Position numbers and translations under genes: made by a program | Shown here: one piece after another, positions 43,085 to 53,920 of the stretch | Position numbering within the stretch: position 1 is the stretch's first letter | Layout: every line of letters starts with the position of its first letter | Assembly: GCF_030541005.1 (NCBI RefSeq) | Contig: NZ_JASSVM010000002.1 | Span: forward strand, 434,001-498,000 | DNA: 64,000 nucleotides | Direction of reading: 5' to 3' | Source: Marinobacter sp. SS5-14b | GTDB taxonomy: Bacteria; Pseudomonadota; Gammaproteobacteria; Pseudomonadales; Oleiphilaceae | The notes under the pieces: model-generated | Databases searched by the model: none | Told to the model about the DNA's origin: nothing | What the model saw: the letters and a program-made list of their open reading frames with translations, nothing else

Positions 43085-43951
43085 ATGAGCCAGCCCATCG
43101 TCCAACATTTTTTCGACGAACCGACCAATACCTTCAGTTATATCGTGCGTGATCCTGGCAGCCAGGCCTGCGCGATTCTCGATTCGGTGCTGGATTTTGA
43201 TTACGCCGCCGGCCGTACCGATGTGCGCTCAGCGAATGAGATTATCCAGTACGTTCGCGACAATGGTCTGAGCGTTGAGTGGATTCTGGAAACGCACGTG
43301 CACGCCGATCACCTGTCAGCAGCACCCTATCTGCACGAACATCTCGGCGGAAAAACGGGCATCGGTGCGAAAATCGTCGATGTTCAGGATATTTTTGGAA
43401 AAGCCTTCAATGCCGGCACTGAATTTGCCCGGGATGGCAGCCAGTTCGACCGGCTGTTTCAGGAAGGCGACACCTTCACCATCGGTCATCTGGAAGGCCG
43501 GGTTCTGCATACGCCGGGCCATACTCCGGCTTGCCTCACCTATGTGTTCGGTGATGCTGCCTTTGTGGGCGACACTCTGTTTATGCCGGATTACGGCACC
43601 GCCCGCTGTGATTTCCCGGGCGGTGATGCCCGCACGCTGTACCGGTCCATCCAGAAGGTACTGAGCTTGCCGGCAGAGACCCGGGTATTCCTGTGCCATG
43701 ACTACAAGGCGCCGGGGAGGGATGAGTATCACCATATGACCACGGTGGCCGAGCAACGCAGGGCCAACGTGCATGTCCATGAAGGCGTCTCTGAAGACGA
43801 GTTTGTCAAAATGCGCACAGAGCGGGACGCCACCCTGGACATGCCCCGGCTGATTCTGCCGTCGGTACAGGTAAACATGCGTGCGGGCCATATGCCGCCT
43901 GCTGAGGATAACGGCCAGGTTTACCTGAAAGTTCCGGTTAACCGGTTCTGA
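43085..43951 (+). CDS. Persulfide dioxygenase-like metallo-beta-lactamase-fold protein
   Basis: The product is 288 aa. Motifs: THVHADHLSAAPYL (HxHxDH), TPGHTPACL, VGDTLFMPDYGTARCDFPGG and CHDYKAPGRDEYHHMTT near the C-terminus, as in ETHE1/Blh-type persulfide dioxygenases, which oxidise glutathione persulfide to sulfite with mononuclear iron. I use ATG 43085, with GAGGTG 7 bp upstream. It precedes a SulP transporter gene by 7 bp, suggesting that the sulfite or sulfate formed, or the substrate, is moved by the transporter. Confidence 0.87.
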   Translation: MSQPIVQHFFDEPTNTFSYIVRDPGSQACAILDSVLDFDYAAGRTDVRSANEIIQYVRDNGLSVEWILETHVHADHLSAAPYLHEHLGGKTGIGAKIVDVQDIFGKAFNAGTEFARDGSQFDRLFQEGDTFTIGHLEGRVLHTPGHTPACLTYVFGDAAFVGDTLFMPDYGTARCDFPGGDARTLYRSIQKVLSLPAETRVFLCHDYKAPGRDEYHHMTTVAEQRRANVHVHEGVSEDEFVKMRTERDATLDMPRLILPSVQVNMRAGHMPPAEDNGQVYLKVPVNRF

Positions 43952-43958
43952 GCCGGCC

Positions 43959-45677
43959 ATGAATCTGAAACGCTATCTGCCTGTTCTGCAGTGGGCAACG
44001 CAATACAATCGCGGGCAGGCCACCAGTGACCTGATTGCGGCGGTGATTGTCACGGTGATGCTGATTCCCCAGTCGCTGGCCTATGCCTTGCTGGCTGGGC
44101 TGCCAGCGCAGGTCGGGCTGTATGCCAGCATCCTGCCTCTGGTGGTGTATGCCCTGTTCGGCACCAGCCGAACGCTTTCTGTGGGCCCTGTGGCCGTTGT
44201 GTCGCTGATGACCGCCGCGGCCCTGGCGCCGTTGGCGGAGATTGGCACTTCGGCTTACCTTGCCGGCGCGGTTCTGATTGCTGTCATGTCGGGCCTGATG
44301 CTCACGGTGATGGGCGTAATGAAACTGGGCTTTCTGGCGAATTTCCTCAGCCACCCGGTGATCTCCGGCTTTATCTCAGCATCAGGCATAGTCATCGCGA
44401 CCAGCCAGCTCAAACACCTCTTTGGTGTCCAGTCTTCGGGGCACAATCTGTTGGATATTGGCCGTTCGCTGGCGGAATCGCTGAACGACACCAACCTGCC
44501 GACGCTGTTGGTGGGCGGGGGCGCTCTGCTTTTTCTGCTGTGGTCCAGGCGTTATCTGAAACCGCTGCTGAGAAAGCTTGGCCTGGCCGCCCGGGCGGCG
44601 GATATCCTCACCAAAACTGCGCCCATCCTGGCGGTACTGGCGACCACGCTGGTGGCCTGGGCGTTGCGGCTGGATGAGCAGGGGGTGAAGCTGGTAGGCA
44701 CAGTGCCATCGGGCTTGCCGTCGTTCACCATGCCGAGCCTGGATCCGGCGCTCTGGTCCCAACTGGCGGTCAGCGCCCTGTTGATCAGTGTGGTGGGTTT
44801 TGTCGAATCCGTTTCCGTGGGCCAGACTCTAGCGGCCAAGCGGCGCCAGCGCATTGATCCCGACCAGGAGCTGATTGGCCTGGGAACTGCCAACTTAAGC
44901 TCGGGCTTTTCTGGCGGCATGCCGGTCACAGGTGGTTTCTCCCGCTCGGTGGTGAACTTTGATGCCGGTGCAGAAACCCCTGCGGCTGGCGCCTACACTG
45001 CTGTCGGCATTGCCCTGGCGACCCTGTTCCTGACCCCGGTTATCGCCTGGCTGCCCCAGGCGACTCTGGCGGCGACCATTATAGTGGCGGTCGCAACCCT
45101 GATTGACCTGCCTGCGCTGGGACGAACCTTCCGCTATTCGCGCACCGATTTCGGCGCCATGCTGGCAACCATCCTGTTGACGCTGGTGCACAGTGTTGAG
45201 GCGGGTATTATTGCCGGTGTGGCCCTGTCCATCGGCCTGTTTCTGTACCGCACCAGCCGTCCCCATTGCGCGGTTGTTGGCCGGGTGCCGGGCACCGAGC
45301 ACTTCCGGAACGTCCTGCGGCACGACGTGGAGCTATGCCCGAAAGTCACCTTTCTGCGGGTCGATGAAAGCCTGTACTTTGCCAACGCCCGGTTCCTGGA
45401 AGAAACCGTGATGGATCTGATCACCCGGGAGCCGGAACTGACTGATCTGGTGCTGGTTTGCCCGGCCGTGAACCTGGTGGATGCCTCGGCACTGGAGAGC
45501 CTGGAAACGATCAATGAACGGCTGCGGGATGCCGGCGTGCGGCTGCACCTGTCGGAGGTCAAGGGGCCGGTCATGGACCGCTTGAAGGACACAGAGCTCT
45601 TGTGCCATCTGGGAGGCCGGGTGCATCTGAGCACTTATGAGGCCTGGCAGGCGCTGACTAACTTATCGCCAGCGTGA
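43959..45677 (+). CDS. SulP-family anion transporter with STAS domain
   Basis: The product is 572 aa. The membrane part (about 20-410) has the SulP signature IPQSLAYALLAGLPAQVGLYAS and GGMPVTGGFSRSVVN; a cytoplasmic STAS domain (about 445-565) follows, with VCPAVNLVDASALESLETI. SulP proteins carry sulfate, bicarbonate or other anions. Its pairing with a persulfide dioxygenase favours a sulfur oxyanion. The 3' end overlaps the convergent regA by 15 bp. Confidence 0.9.
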   Translation: MNLKRYLPVLQWATQYNRGQATSDLIAAVIVTVMLIPQSLAYALLAGLPAQVGLYASILPLVVYALFGTSRTLSVGPVAVVSLMTAAALAPLAEIGTSAYLAGAVLIAVMSGLMLTVMGVMKLGFLANFLSHPVISGFISASGIVIATSQLKHLFGVQSSGHNLLDIGRSLAESLNDTNLPTLLVGGGALLFLLWSRRYLKPLLRKLGLAARAADILTKTAPILAVLATTLVAWALRLDEQGVKLVGTVPSGLPSFTMPSLDPALWSQLAVSALLISVVGFVESVSVGQTLAAKRRQRIDPDQELIGLGTANLSSGFSGGMPVTGGFSRSVVNFDAGAETPAAGAYTAVGIALATLFLTPVIAWLPQATLAATIIVAVATLIDLPALGRTFRYSRTDFGAMLATILLTLVHSVEAGIIAGVALSIGLFLYRTSRPHCAVVGRVPGTEHFRNVLRHDVELCPKVTFLRVDESLYFANARFLEETVMDLITREPELTDLVLVCPAVNLVDASALESLETINERLRDAGVRLHLSEVKGPVMDRLKDTELLCHLGGRVHLSTYEAWQALTNLSPA

Positions 45678-46193
45678 ATGTTTCTGCAGCTTCCGCTGAA
45701 GGGTTCTGCGGTGCATGTTGAGCGCACGGGCGGTGGCGGAAATATTGCCATCGTGTTCGTTCAGTATCCGCTGGATATGTTCCCACTCCATTTCTTCGAC
45801 AGAGGGGGGTTCGGGGCGAAGCTCCGGTGGCGCTTCCAATGGTTCGAAACCGTTGATCAGTTGTTGCACCGTGACCGGCTTGCACAGATAGTTCACAGCG
45901 CCCCGGCGCATGGCCTCAACCGCTGTGGCAATGCTGCCGTATCCGGTGAGTACCAGGATGTCGAGATCCGGGGCGCTGTCGAGTAGTTCTGGCAGCAGCT
46001 GCAGGCCGCTCTCGCCGGCCAGGTTGAGGTCAAGCACGCATCGGCTGAAGTTGTGTGCATCAATCGCATTCAGTGCGCTGTCGTGGTCAGTCGCGGTGAT
46101 GGCCTCGATACCATTGCGGGCCAGCGAGCGGGTCAGAACCTGCAGGAAGGCCGGGTCATCATCCACCAGTAACCACTGTTCCTGTGCTGACAT
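45663..46193 (-). CDS. regA: Redox response regulator, RegA/PrrA/ActR family
   Basis: The product is 176 aa. Receiver 1-120 (DDD at 11-13, phospho-acceptor D55 in VLDLNLAGESG, K in YLCKP), linker with prolines, and a Fis-type helix-turn-helix ending ARALNMHRRTLQRKLQKHS, the near-invariant RegA DNA-recognition segment. I start at ATG 46193 with GAGGG 8 bp upstream, just after the regB stop; a longer frame to 46226 overlaps regB. Known family role: control of respiration, redox balance and carbon/nitrogen metabolism. Confidence 0.9.
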   Translation of the reverse strand: MSAQEQWLLVDDDPAFLQVLTRSLARNGIEAITATDHDSALNAIDAHNFSRCVLDLNLAGESGLQLLPELLDSAPDLDILVLTGYGSIATAVEAMRRGAVNYLCKPVTVQQLINGFEPLEAPPELRPEPPSVEEMEWEHIQRILNEHDGNISATARALNMHRRTLQRKLQKHSRWR

Positions 46194-46197
46194 CTCA

Positions 46198-47463
46198 CTA
46201 GCCCTCGGTGCTTTCATTACCTGCAATCGGCAGGTCGATCATCATGGTGGTCCCTGATTCACTGGTCGTGGCTTTCAGGTTTCCGCCCAGCCTCTGAATG
46301 GTGGCATTGGATAGAAACAGGCCCACGCCCAGACCGTTTCGGGAATCGACGATGTCTTCGCCGGGTGCCCCCAGCATGGCTGCTTCCAGGCCATCTCCAT
46401 GGTCTTCGACTACGATTTCCACTCGCCCAGTGCCGGTCAGCCGGCTACTGACGGCCACCCAGTGGGGGCTGGCGGTCAGCGCGTTTGCCAGCAGGTTCAG
46501 CACGGCCTGGTCCAGAGTGGCGTCGACCGCCACTCTGGCGTCCGGGTAGTCTTTCGCCCATTGCACCGGGCCGGATGGCCACAAGAGCGTGGCGGACTCC
46601 CTTAACCGGGTCAGCCAGTCCCGGACGGTCAGGGTTTCCAGTTGCGCGGTTTTTGCTTCGACCGCAGCTTTGGTCAATTGTTGCAGATGGCCGCTGCAGA
46701 GTTTGACCTGCTGACTCATCAGTTCCAGATCGTCCTCCAGCTCCGGAGTGGCCTGACCTGCGGTGTTTGAACGGATTTCATCGAGCAGCAGGGTCATGGT
46801 GTTCAGGGGCGTGCCAAGCCTGTGAGCCACCGCTGCTGCCGACAACCCAAGGGCGATAACCTGCTCGTCCCGTAACCGGTTTTCCCGGAACTCGGATAAT
46901 TGGCTTTGCTGGTGCCGGAGTCGCCTGGCCAGAGTGCCGACAACCAGTAGCAGAATGCCGGCGGTCAGGGCGAAGGTGACCCACATGCCCACCAGGTGCA
47001 ACTGCGCCAGGTCGCCGCCGTGGTGGTCATGGGTAACGGGGGTCGGCCAGAGTACGAGAGCGGTATAGACGGCAATGCCAGCAAGGGTCAGGCCGATGCT
47101 TTGGCGGGTGGGGACCAGGATAATGGCAACCGCAATGGGCAATAACAGCACCGAGACAAGAGGGTTGGTGTAGCCGCCGGTCAGGAAAAGCCACAGGCCG
47201 ATCAGCAACAAATCCGTCGCCAGGGTCAGGCTGACCGGGAGCGAGGATTTTGGCGGGCGGCGGTTGAACCACAGCCAGCCGAGTGTTGCCAGAACAGCAT
47301 AGAGCAGGCTGAGTAACAGTGCTTCGGCACGGTGGGCCAGGGTGATCATCGATTCTGCAACAGCGATGGCCACCAGTTGAGTGGTGATAATGGCCAGTCG
47401 CATGCCGAGCAGATAGCGGGCAGCCTGGCGTAAGCCTGTCTGGGAGTATGTGAGCCATTCCAT
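46198..47463 (-). CDS. regB: Redox sensor histidine kinase, RegB/PrrB family
   Basis: The product is 421 aa with about six membrane helices in residues 20-180. The heptad GGYTNPL (96-102) matches the GGxxNPF quinone-binding motif of RegB except for the last residue. The H box is VAHRLGTPLN (H214), close to the RegB HELGTPL form. C256 in VKLCSGHL sits in the position of the RegB redox-box cysteine. HATPase boxes NLLANALTA and GLGVGLFLS follow. It is translated just upstream of regA. It should sense quinone pool redox state. Confidence 0.88.
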   Translation of the reverse strand: MEWLTYSQTGLRQAARYLLGMRLAIITTQLVAIAVAESMITLAHRAEALLLSLLYAVLATLGWLWFNRRPPKSSLPVSLTLATDLLLIGLWLFLTGGYTNPLVSVLLLPIAVAIILVPTRQSIGLTLAGIAVYTALVLWPTPVTHDHHGGDLAQLHLVGMWVTFALTAGILLLVVGTLARRLRHQQSQLSEFRENRLRDEQVIALGLSAAAVAHRLGTPLNTMTLLLDEIRSNTAGQATPELEDDLELMSQQVKLCSGHLQQLTKAAVEAKTAQLETLTVRDWLTRLRESATLLWPSGPVQWAKDYPDARVAVDATLDQAVLNLLANALTASPHWVAVSSRLTGTGRVEIVVEDHGDGLEAAMLGAPGEDIVDSRNGLGVGLFLSNATIQRLGGNLKATTSESGTTMMIDLPIAGNESTEG

Positions 47464-47525
47464 AGCGGCATTCTAGCAGTCTGTTGGTCCCTGGAGCTCT
47501 TAAAAGTACATTGGTTTGTCGGGGG

Positions 47526-50102
47526 TCAATCTGTGAAGTAGCAGATCAGTTGCTGACTGACGACATCGCCGGTCAGTTGTAGGCGGCAGTCGCGGAGATC
47601 ATGGACGTGTACCGCGGCTTCAGGGCCGGTGAGGACGCTATTTCTGATCGGCGTTTGCTCCAGGCGATCCGGGTGATACTGGCACTGGCTGGTTTCCGGG
47701 AAAAGCGCTGCGTAGGCGATGCCGGTTTCCACCAGGTCCTGAAAGAAGTGTGAGCCGTAGGATAGGTCCGGCACCATTTCGCCCGCCTTCTCCGAAACCT
47801 CCACCAGAGCGGCTACGCCAGCAATATCCGAGAAGCGAACCGGTACGCCAAGGTCCGGACTGCTGGTGCCCCATCGGCCGGGACCGATCAGCAGGGTCGG
47901 TGCCCTGCTGGATCGTACGGTTTCGCCCACCACTCGGGCAACGTCATAACGCTGGCTGGTGGTCAGGTTGGCGTAGACTGACGCATCGACACGTATAACC
48001 CGTTCTATGGCCAGGTTGATATTGCCACCCATGAAATGCCCGTGGGTGCGGAACAGCAGCTTCTGTTCGGGAAGGGCCTCCGGAATCTGTACCGGGCCGG
48101 TTTCACCAATGGTGGCCAGGGGCCTGCATTGCACCAGGTTGAACGACGGCTCCCCTTGCTCATTCAGGTGCAAGGTGAACTCTACGTCCACCGGGTGTTG
48201 GTAGCCGGCTTCGAGGGTTTTGAGGAGATGGGCCAGTCGGGCGATGAATGAGCTGCGCTGCACCAGCGGGCGGAAGGTCAGGCGCCAGATCGGGCCCTTG
48301 AGGCCGATCTGCTCCGCCCGGGTACTGGCTGCCCGGTCCACTTCTGCCAGGTGTGGCATGGGCAGATCCCTGGTGGTTTCCAAAACCTGGCTCAGGGGGC
48401 GGGTTTCAAGCGCCCCGGTTTCCAGGTCGAGTAGGTCCACCAGGTGTTGTGAGAACCGGTAGCTTTCATCCTGATTTCGGAACGGTTGGCGGGTGGGGTG
48501 ATCCAGCGCCATCACACAGGCATGATCGCCCTCTATACGGTCCACCGCACGGGTGCCCAGCCCCATCACCAGGCGTACCATGCCCGCTGTCGGATCCATG
48601 CCGGAGTCCCAGGCAAACGTATTGCGGGAGACCCCGACGCCGGCGGCGTCGGGTAAGTAATACTGGTTGTGAAAGCGGCCGTTGACTCGTTGAATCAGCA
48701 GGGCCATGGGTTCTTCCCGTTGATCCAGGCCACGCTGTTTGCGGTACACCAGGGCATCCTCGCTCATGGACGAGGCATAAACCTGCCGGATGGCGTCTTC
48801 CAGAGCTTGCAGGCGCTGCTCCGGCGCGCCCTGGTTCACCAGAAAGACGCTGTCGTATTTGCCCGCAAACGCGTTGCCAAAACCGTCTTCCTGCAGGCTC
48901 GAAGAACGCACCAGGATGGGGTACTGGCCGTAATGGTCCAGCAGCCTTTCCAGTTCAGTCCGCACCTCAAGAGGAAACTCCCCGCCCAGGATGCCTTTTT
49001 GCAGCGCCGGCGCTTCGGCGAGATAGCCCTCCGCAGATCGCTGGCGCATGATCGCAGGCCACAGCCCGTTGTGCACCAGGAACGCGTAGTAGGCGTCTGT
49101 GCCCAGATAGCTGGAATCGTGGGGCTCCAGGTGTTGCTGCCACAATTCCGGAGCATCGTTCAGCAGGATGTTCCGGGCGATCAGCATGCCGGTTGCCTTG
49201 CCGCCAATATAGCCGCTGCCCACCATCCGGCTGCGGATTGCCAGCAGGTCTTCCAGCGACAAATAACGGCGAGCCAGTTCGAGAATCTGCGGATCGCGGC
49301 TAATCAGAACTTGCAATACCTGTTCCTGAAGGTCTGCCATGTGGCTCTCGTTGCGCTCAGAGAGCGCCCGGCTTGCGTCCTGGAACAGCCTGTCCCAGTA
49401 GTCCAGCAGGGGCTGGCGGTGCAGGTTTTCCAGTTCCAGGCTGGCTTGCAAGCGGGTGGCGTCGCTGCTGTCGGTGATGGGTTGGAACTGGCCATCCCGT
49501 TCCCGGTGGGGCAGAAACATGGTGGGCGATTGCCGGCGCCAGGCTTTGATCGGGTGAATCTGCACCTTGTCGCCCTGGCGGTGGGCATCGAGCATGACTT
49601 GTGTTGTCTGACGAATGCGGTCGAGGGTCATCCGGGAATGCCGGGCCGGATTCAGGGCAAACCAGGCGACGGTGTCCAGTTCGAACAGAAACGGGCATAC
49701 CACGCGGAAAAAATTACCCACCATGGCGTCCGTCGCCCAGGCGTTGAGCAGCTCACTCAGGCTGTCGCACACATAAAAGGCACCACGGCCATGCTGTTCG
49801 ATCAGGTGCCAGACTCGGCTGGTAAAGCTTTCAAAGCCGCCAAGAGCATCGATTTCGATGGTGCGAACGGCAGGGTGTGGTTCGAGGACAGGGGGGTGTT
49901 CGCCAAAGCGAAGATAGATGATGTGCCGGCCGGATTCAGCCGCAGCATCGACAAAAGGAAGAACAAACCGGCGATAATCGTCGAGGTCGGAAACCCGCCA
50001 GACAACGTTATCGCCGATTCGAAGGCCATCGAGAACCTCATCCAGCCCGGCCAGTCCGGTGGATACCCGGTCTGTGGACTGAAGAGGCTCTTCGCCGTTC
50101 AT
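47526..50102 (-). CDS. Protein with degenerate KaiC-like domain and PEP-synthase-type ATP-grasp domain
   Basis: The product is 858 aa. Residues about 10-230 resemble a KaiC/RadA ATPase (STGLAGLDEVLDGLRIGDNV) but the Walker A loop is lost (WRVSDLDDY). Residues about 290-700 are a PPDK_N/PEP-synthase nucleotide-binding domain: SGYIGGKATGM, ILVRSSSLQEDGFGNAFAGKYDS, VDVEFTLHL and LVQCRPL. The phospho-histidine and PEP-binding domains of PPDK/PpsA are missing, so it cannot be a complete PEP synthase. A C-terminal region (about 715-858) is unassigned. It lies 7 bp downstream of gdhA on the same strand. Function unknown; a phosphotransfer or regulatory role tied to carbon/nitrogen balance is an inference. 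Confidence 0.75.
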   Translation of the reverse strand: MNGEEPLQSTDRVSTGLAGLDEVLDGLRIGDNVVWRVSDLDDYRRFVLPFVDAAAESGRHIIYLRFGEHPPVLEPHPAVRTIEIDALGGFESFTSRVWHLIEQHGRGAFYVCDSLSELLNAWATDAMVGNFFRVVCPFLFELDTVAWFALNPARHSRMTLDRIRQTTQVMLDAHRQGDKVQIHPIKAWRRQSPTMFLPHRERDGQFQPITDSSDATRLQASLELENLHRQPLLDYWDRLFQDASRALSERNESHMADLQEQVLQVLISRDPQILELARRYLSLEDLLAIRSRMVGSGYIGGKATGMLIARNILLNDAPELWQQHLEPHDSSYLGTDAYYAFLVHNGLWPAIMRQRSAEGYLAEAPALQKGILGGEFPLEVRTELERLLDHYGQYPILVRSSSLQEDGFGNAFAGKYDSVFLVNQGAPEQRLQALEDAIRQVYASSMSEDALVYRKQRGLDQREEPMALLIQRVNGRFHNQYYLPDAAGVGVSRNTFAWDSGMDPTAGMVRLVMGLGTRAVDRIEGDHACVMALDHPTRQPFRNQDESYRFSQHLVDLLDLETGALETRPLSQVLETTRDLPMPHLAEVDRAASTRAEQIGLKGPIWRLTFRPLVQRSSFIARLAHLLKTLEAGYQHPVDVEFTLHLNEQGEPSFNLVQCRPLATIGETGPVQIPEALPEQKLLFRTHGHFMGGNINLAIERVIRVDASVYANLTTSQRYDVARVVGETVRSSRAPTLLIGPGRWGTSSPDLGVPVRFSDIAGVAALVEVSEKAGEMVPDLSYGSHFFQDLVETGIAYAALFPETSQCQYHPDRLEQTPIRNSVLTGPEAAVHVHDLRDCRLQLTGDVVSQQLICYFTD

Positions 50103-50109
50103 GGCCGGA

Positions 50110-51588
<1,479 letters not shown>

Positions 51589-51713
51589 CTACCATGAATA
51601 CCTCCAACGGGGTGCGGCATTGTGTCTCAAGCCACGGGAAGGAAGGCGCCTTACAATTCCGCCATAACTTGTTATTTCCAATGTCCAGTGCGGTAAATAA
51701 AGGACCCTCCCGA

Positions 51714-53744
51714 ATGGTAAAACACGATCTGGCACGCTGTATCAGTCTCATTGTGGCTGGTTGCGCCATAGCTCCCCTTGCCCATGCTCAGAACGAAACA
51801 CAAGACGCGCTTTTAATCCGCGTAACCGAAGGCCAGTCTGCCGAGTCTGCAAGACTTTCCGAGGCGGCTATCCAGACCGAGCCGGTACAACGTTTGTCGT
51901 CTGATGCGTCTGTGTCGCTGTCCCGAATGGGTGGCCGTGGCCTGGACCCGGTTATCCGTGGCCAGAATGAAGACCGGGTTGAGGTATTGCTGGATGGTAT
52001 GCGGGTGGAGGGCGCCTGCCCGAGCCGGATGGACCCGCCCACCAGCCGGCTCAGCACGGCGCTGGCGCCGGTGCTGGAAGTACGCACCAGTAACCGCACC
52101 CTGCGCTGGGGTCCGATTGCCGGTGGCCAGGTGGTGGCCACCACTGCAGCCCCGGAATTTGCTGATGACAACCGCACAACCGGCCACCTGACGCTGGGCG
52201 GCGCCGATAATGGCGAAGGCAAACTGGTGAACGGCAGCGTAGCGGCCGGTAGCAAGGATGCCTTCATTCGATTGGCCGGCGGCTACGACGAAGCGGACGA
52301 CTACGAAGACGGCGACGGTAACGAAGTCCGCAGCTCCTACGAAAACACCGAAGGCCGGGTGGATGGCGCCTGGACAGCGGACAACGGTTTCTACATCAAA
52401 GGCCTGGTCAGCCGCCAGGAAGAGCGGGATGTGAAGTTCCCGGGCCGGGGTATGGATGCACCCAAAACCGACACCGACCTGTATCGACTGGAGCTGGGTG
52501 CGCCGGTGGCCAATGGCGGCTGGAACCTGATGGCCTGGCAGGCGGATGTGGATCACGTGATGGACAACTTCAGTCTGCGTGAATCGCCCATGAAAATGCA
52601 GACCAACTCGGAAACCCGCACCCAGGGTGCCCGTCTGGTACTGGATCAGACCATTAACTTCACCAAAGACATTGCCATCGGTGTCGATGTGGAAAGCAAT
52701 GAGTGGGATGCCACCATGTATAACGGCATGAACCTCACCAACGAAGCATCCCTGATGTGGCCAGGTGTTGAGCGTGATCGTGTGGGTGTATTTGTTGAGG
52801 CCTTCCACCAGATTCGCATAAATACCCGATTGGGTGCCGGTATTCGTTACGACCGGATAGCGATGGATGCGACTCGCGCGGAGCAGACGTTCACCCCTTC
52901 ACCCATGGGTGGGATGAGCTTTTCACCTTCAGCCTTGTATGCGTCTGAGTATGGTGCAACAGATGCCGAGGCGAATGACGATAACGTCAGTGGTTTCGTG
53001 ACCGGCGAATGGCGTTTCTCCCCACGCCAGACTTTTGAAGTTACTGCCAGCCACAGTGTCCGGTCGCCGAGCGTGAACGAGCGTTATGTGGCCCAGAAAA
53101 CCATGAAAGGCAGCTGGGTGGGTAACCCGGACCTGGAGACCGAAAAGCACTACAAGCTGGAGGCAAGCCTGTCGGGCCGCGAGGGTGACTGGACATGGCG
53201 GCCGGCGGTATGGGTCGATCAGGTGGATGACTATGTTTACCGCTTTGATATTCGTAATGCGAACGGCACTACGGATACCCGGTACACCAACATCGATGCC
53301 CGCCTGCTGGGCGTTGAAGGTCAGCTGGGCTGGAGCAACGGTACCTGGAGCACCAACAGCAAGCTGGCGTCTGTAAGGGGTGAAAACCGGGATGCCGACA
53401 AGGCGCTGCCGCGGATTCCGCCGATTCAGTTTATCCAGACCCTTGGCTGGCATCATCAGGGCCACACCCTAGAGGCAGAATGGCAGCTGGCCCGCCGGCA
53501 GGACCGGGTAGACCTGGTGGCGGACGGGGGGCTGGATCCGAGTACTTCGCCAGGTTACGGCGTGTTCAACCTGTCTGGCACCCACCCGCTTATGGCTAAC
53601 TTGAGCCTGACCTGGGCGGTCGATAATGTCTTCGACAAAACCTGGGCTAGCCACGTGAGTAAAGACAATTTGGGTGATGGTGGTGTGTTCCGGGTCAACG
53701 AACCCGGCCGTACCTTGCGCGCAGCACTCACGGCCCGGTGGTAA
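51714..53744 (+). CDS. oprC: OprC/NosA-type TonB-dependent copper receptor
   Basis: The product is 676 aa with a signal peptide (cleavage after LAHAQ). The plug has RMGGRGLDPVIRGQ and the CxxxM copper ligands CPSRM (C102, M106) followed by DPPTS; the HxM ligands are HVM (H281, M283). These are the copper-binding residues known for Pseudomonas OprC. The barrel ends in TARW, with the expected terminal aromatic. I use ATG 51714 (AAGGA upstream); the frame is open to 51552 but the extra part is not signal-like. It is divergent from gdhA and followed by an intrinsic terminator. Confidence 0.9.
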   Translation: MVKHDLARCISLIVAGCAIAPLAHAQNETQDALLIRVTEGQSAESARLSEAAIQTEPVQRLSSDASVSLSRMGGRGLDPVIRGQNEDRVEVLLDGMRVEGACPSRMDPPTSRLSTALAPVLEVRTSNRTLRWGPIAGGQVVATTAAPEFADDNRTTGHLTLGGADNGEGKLVNGSVAAGSKDAFIRLAGGYDEADDYEDGDGNEVRSSYENTEGRVDGAWTADNGFYIKGLVSRQEERDVKFPGRGMDAPKTDTDLYRLELGAPVANGGWNLMAWQADVDHVMDNFSLRESPMKMQTNSETRTQGARLVLDQTINFTKDIAIGVDVESNEWDATMYNGMNLTNEASLMWPGVERDRVGVFVEAFHQIRINTRLGAGIRYDRIAMDATRAEQTFTPSPMGGMSFSPSALYASEYGATDAEANDDNVSGFVTGEWRFSPRQTFEVTASHSVRSPSVNERYVAQKTMKGSWVGNPDLETEKHYKLEASLSGREGDWTWRPAVWVDQVDDYVYRFDIRNANGTTDTRYTNIDARLLGVEGQLGWSNGTWSTNSKLASVRGENRDADKALPRIPPIQFIQTLGWHHQGHTLEAEWQLARRQDRVDLVADGGLDPSTSPGYGVFNLSGTHPLMANLSLTWAVDNVFDKTWASHVSKDNLGDGGVFRVNEPGRTLRAALTARW

Positions 53745-53794
53745 AGACGATTATGGCGGTTACCCGCTTCTCATAGCCGGCGGGTGACATTTGT

Positions 53795-53831
53795 GCCCCG
53801 GGCCGATTCTCAATCTGCCCGGGGCTTTTTT
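53795..53831 (+). terminator. Intrinsic terminator after oprC
   Basis: A 9-bp perfect stem GCCCCGGGC / GCCCGGGGC with a 13-nt loop is followed by TTTTTT. Confidence 0.9.
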
Positions 53832-53920
53832 ATTTACCTTCCGGGCGCCGTTCGGAACTGCCCGCCAATCCCGCTAGAATGAGGTTGAAATACACGCACC
53901 TCTAAATTATCGGATTTGCC

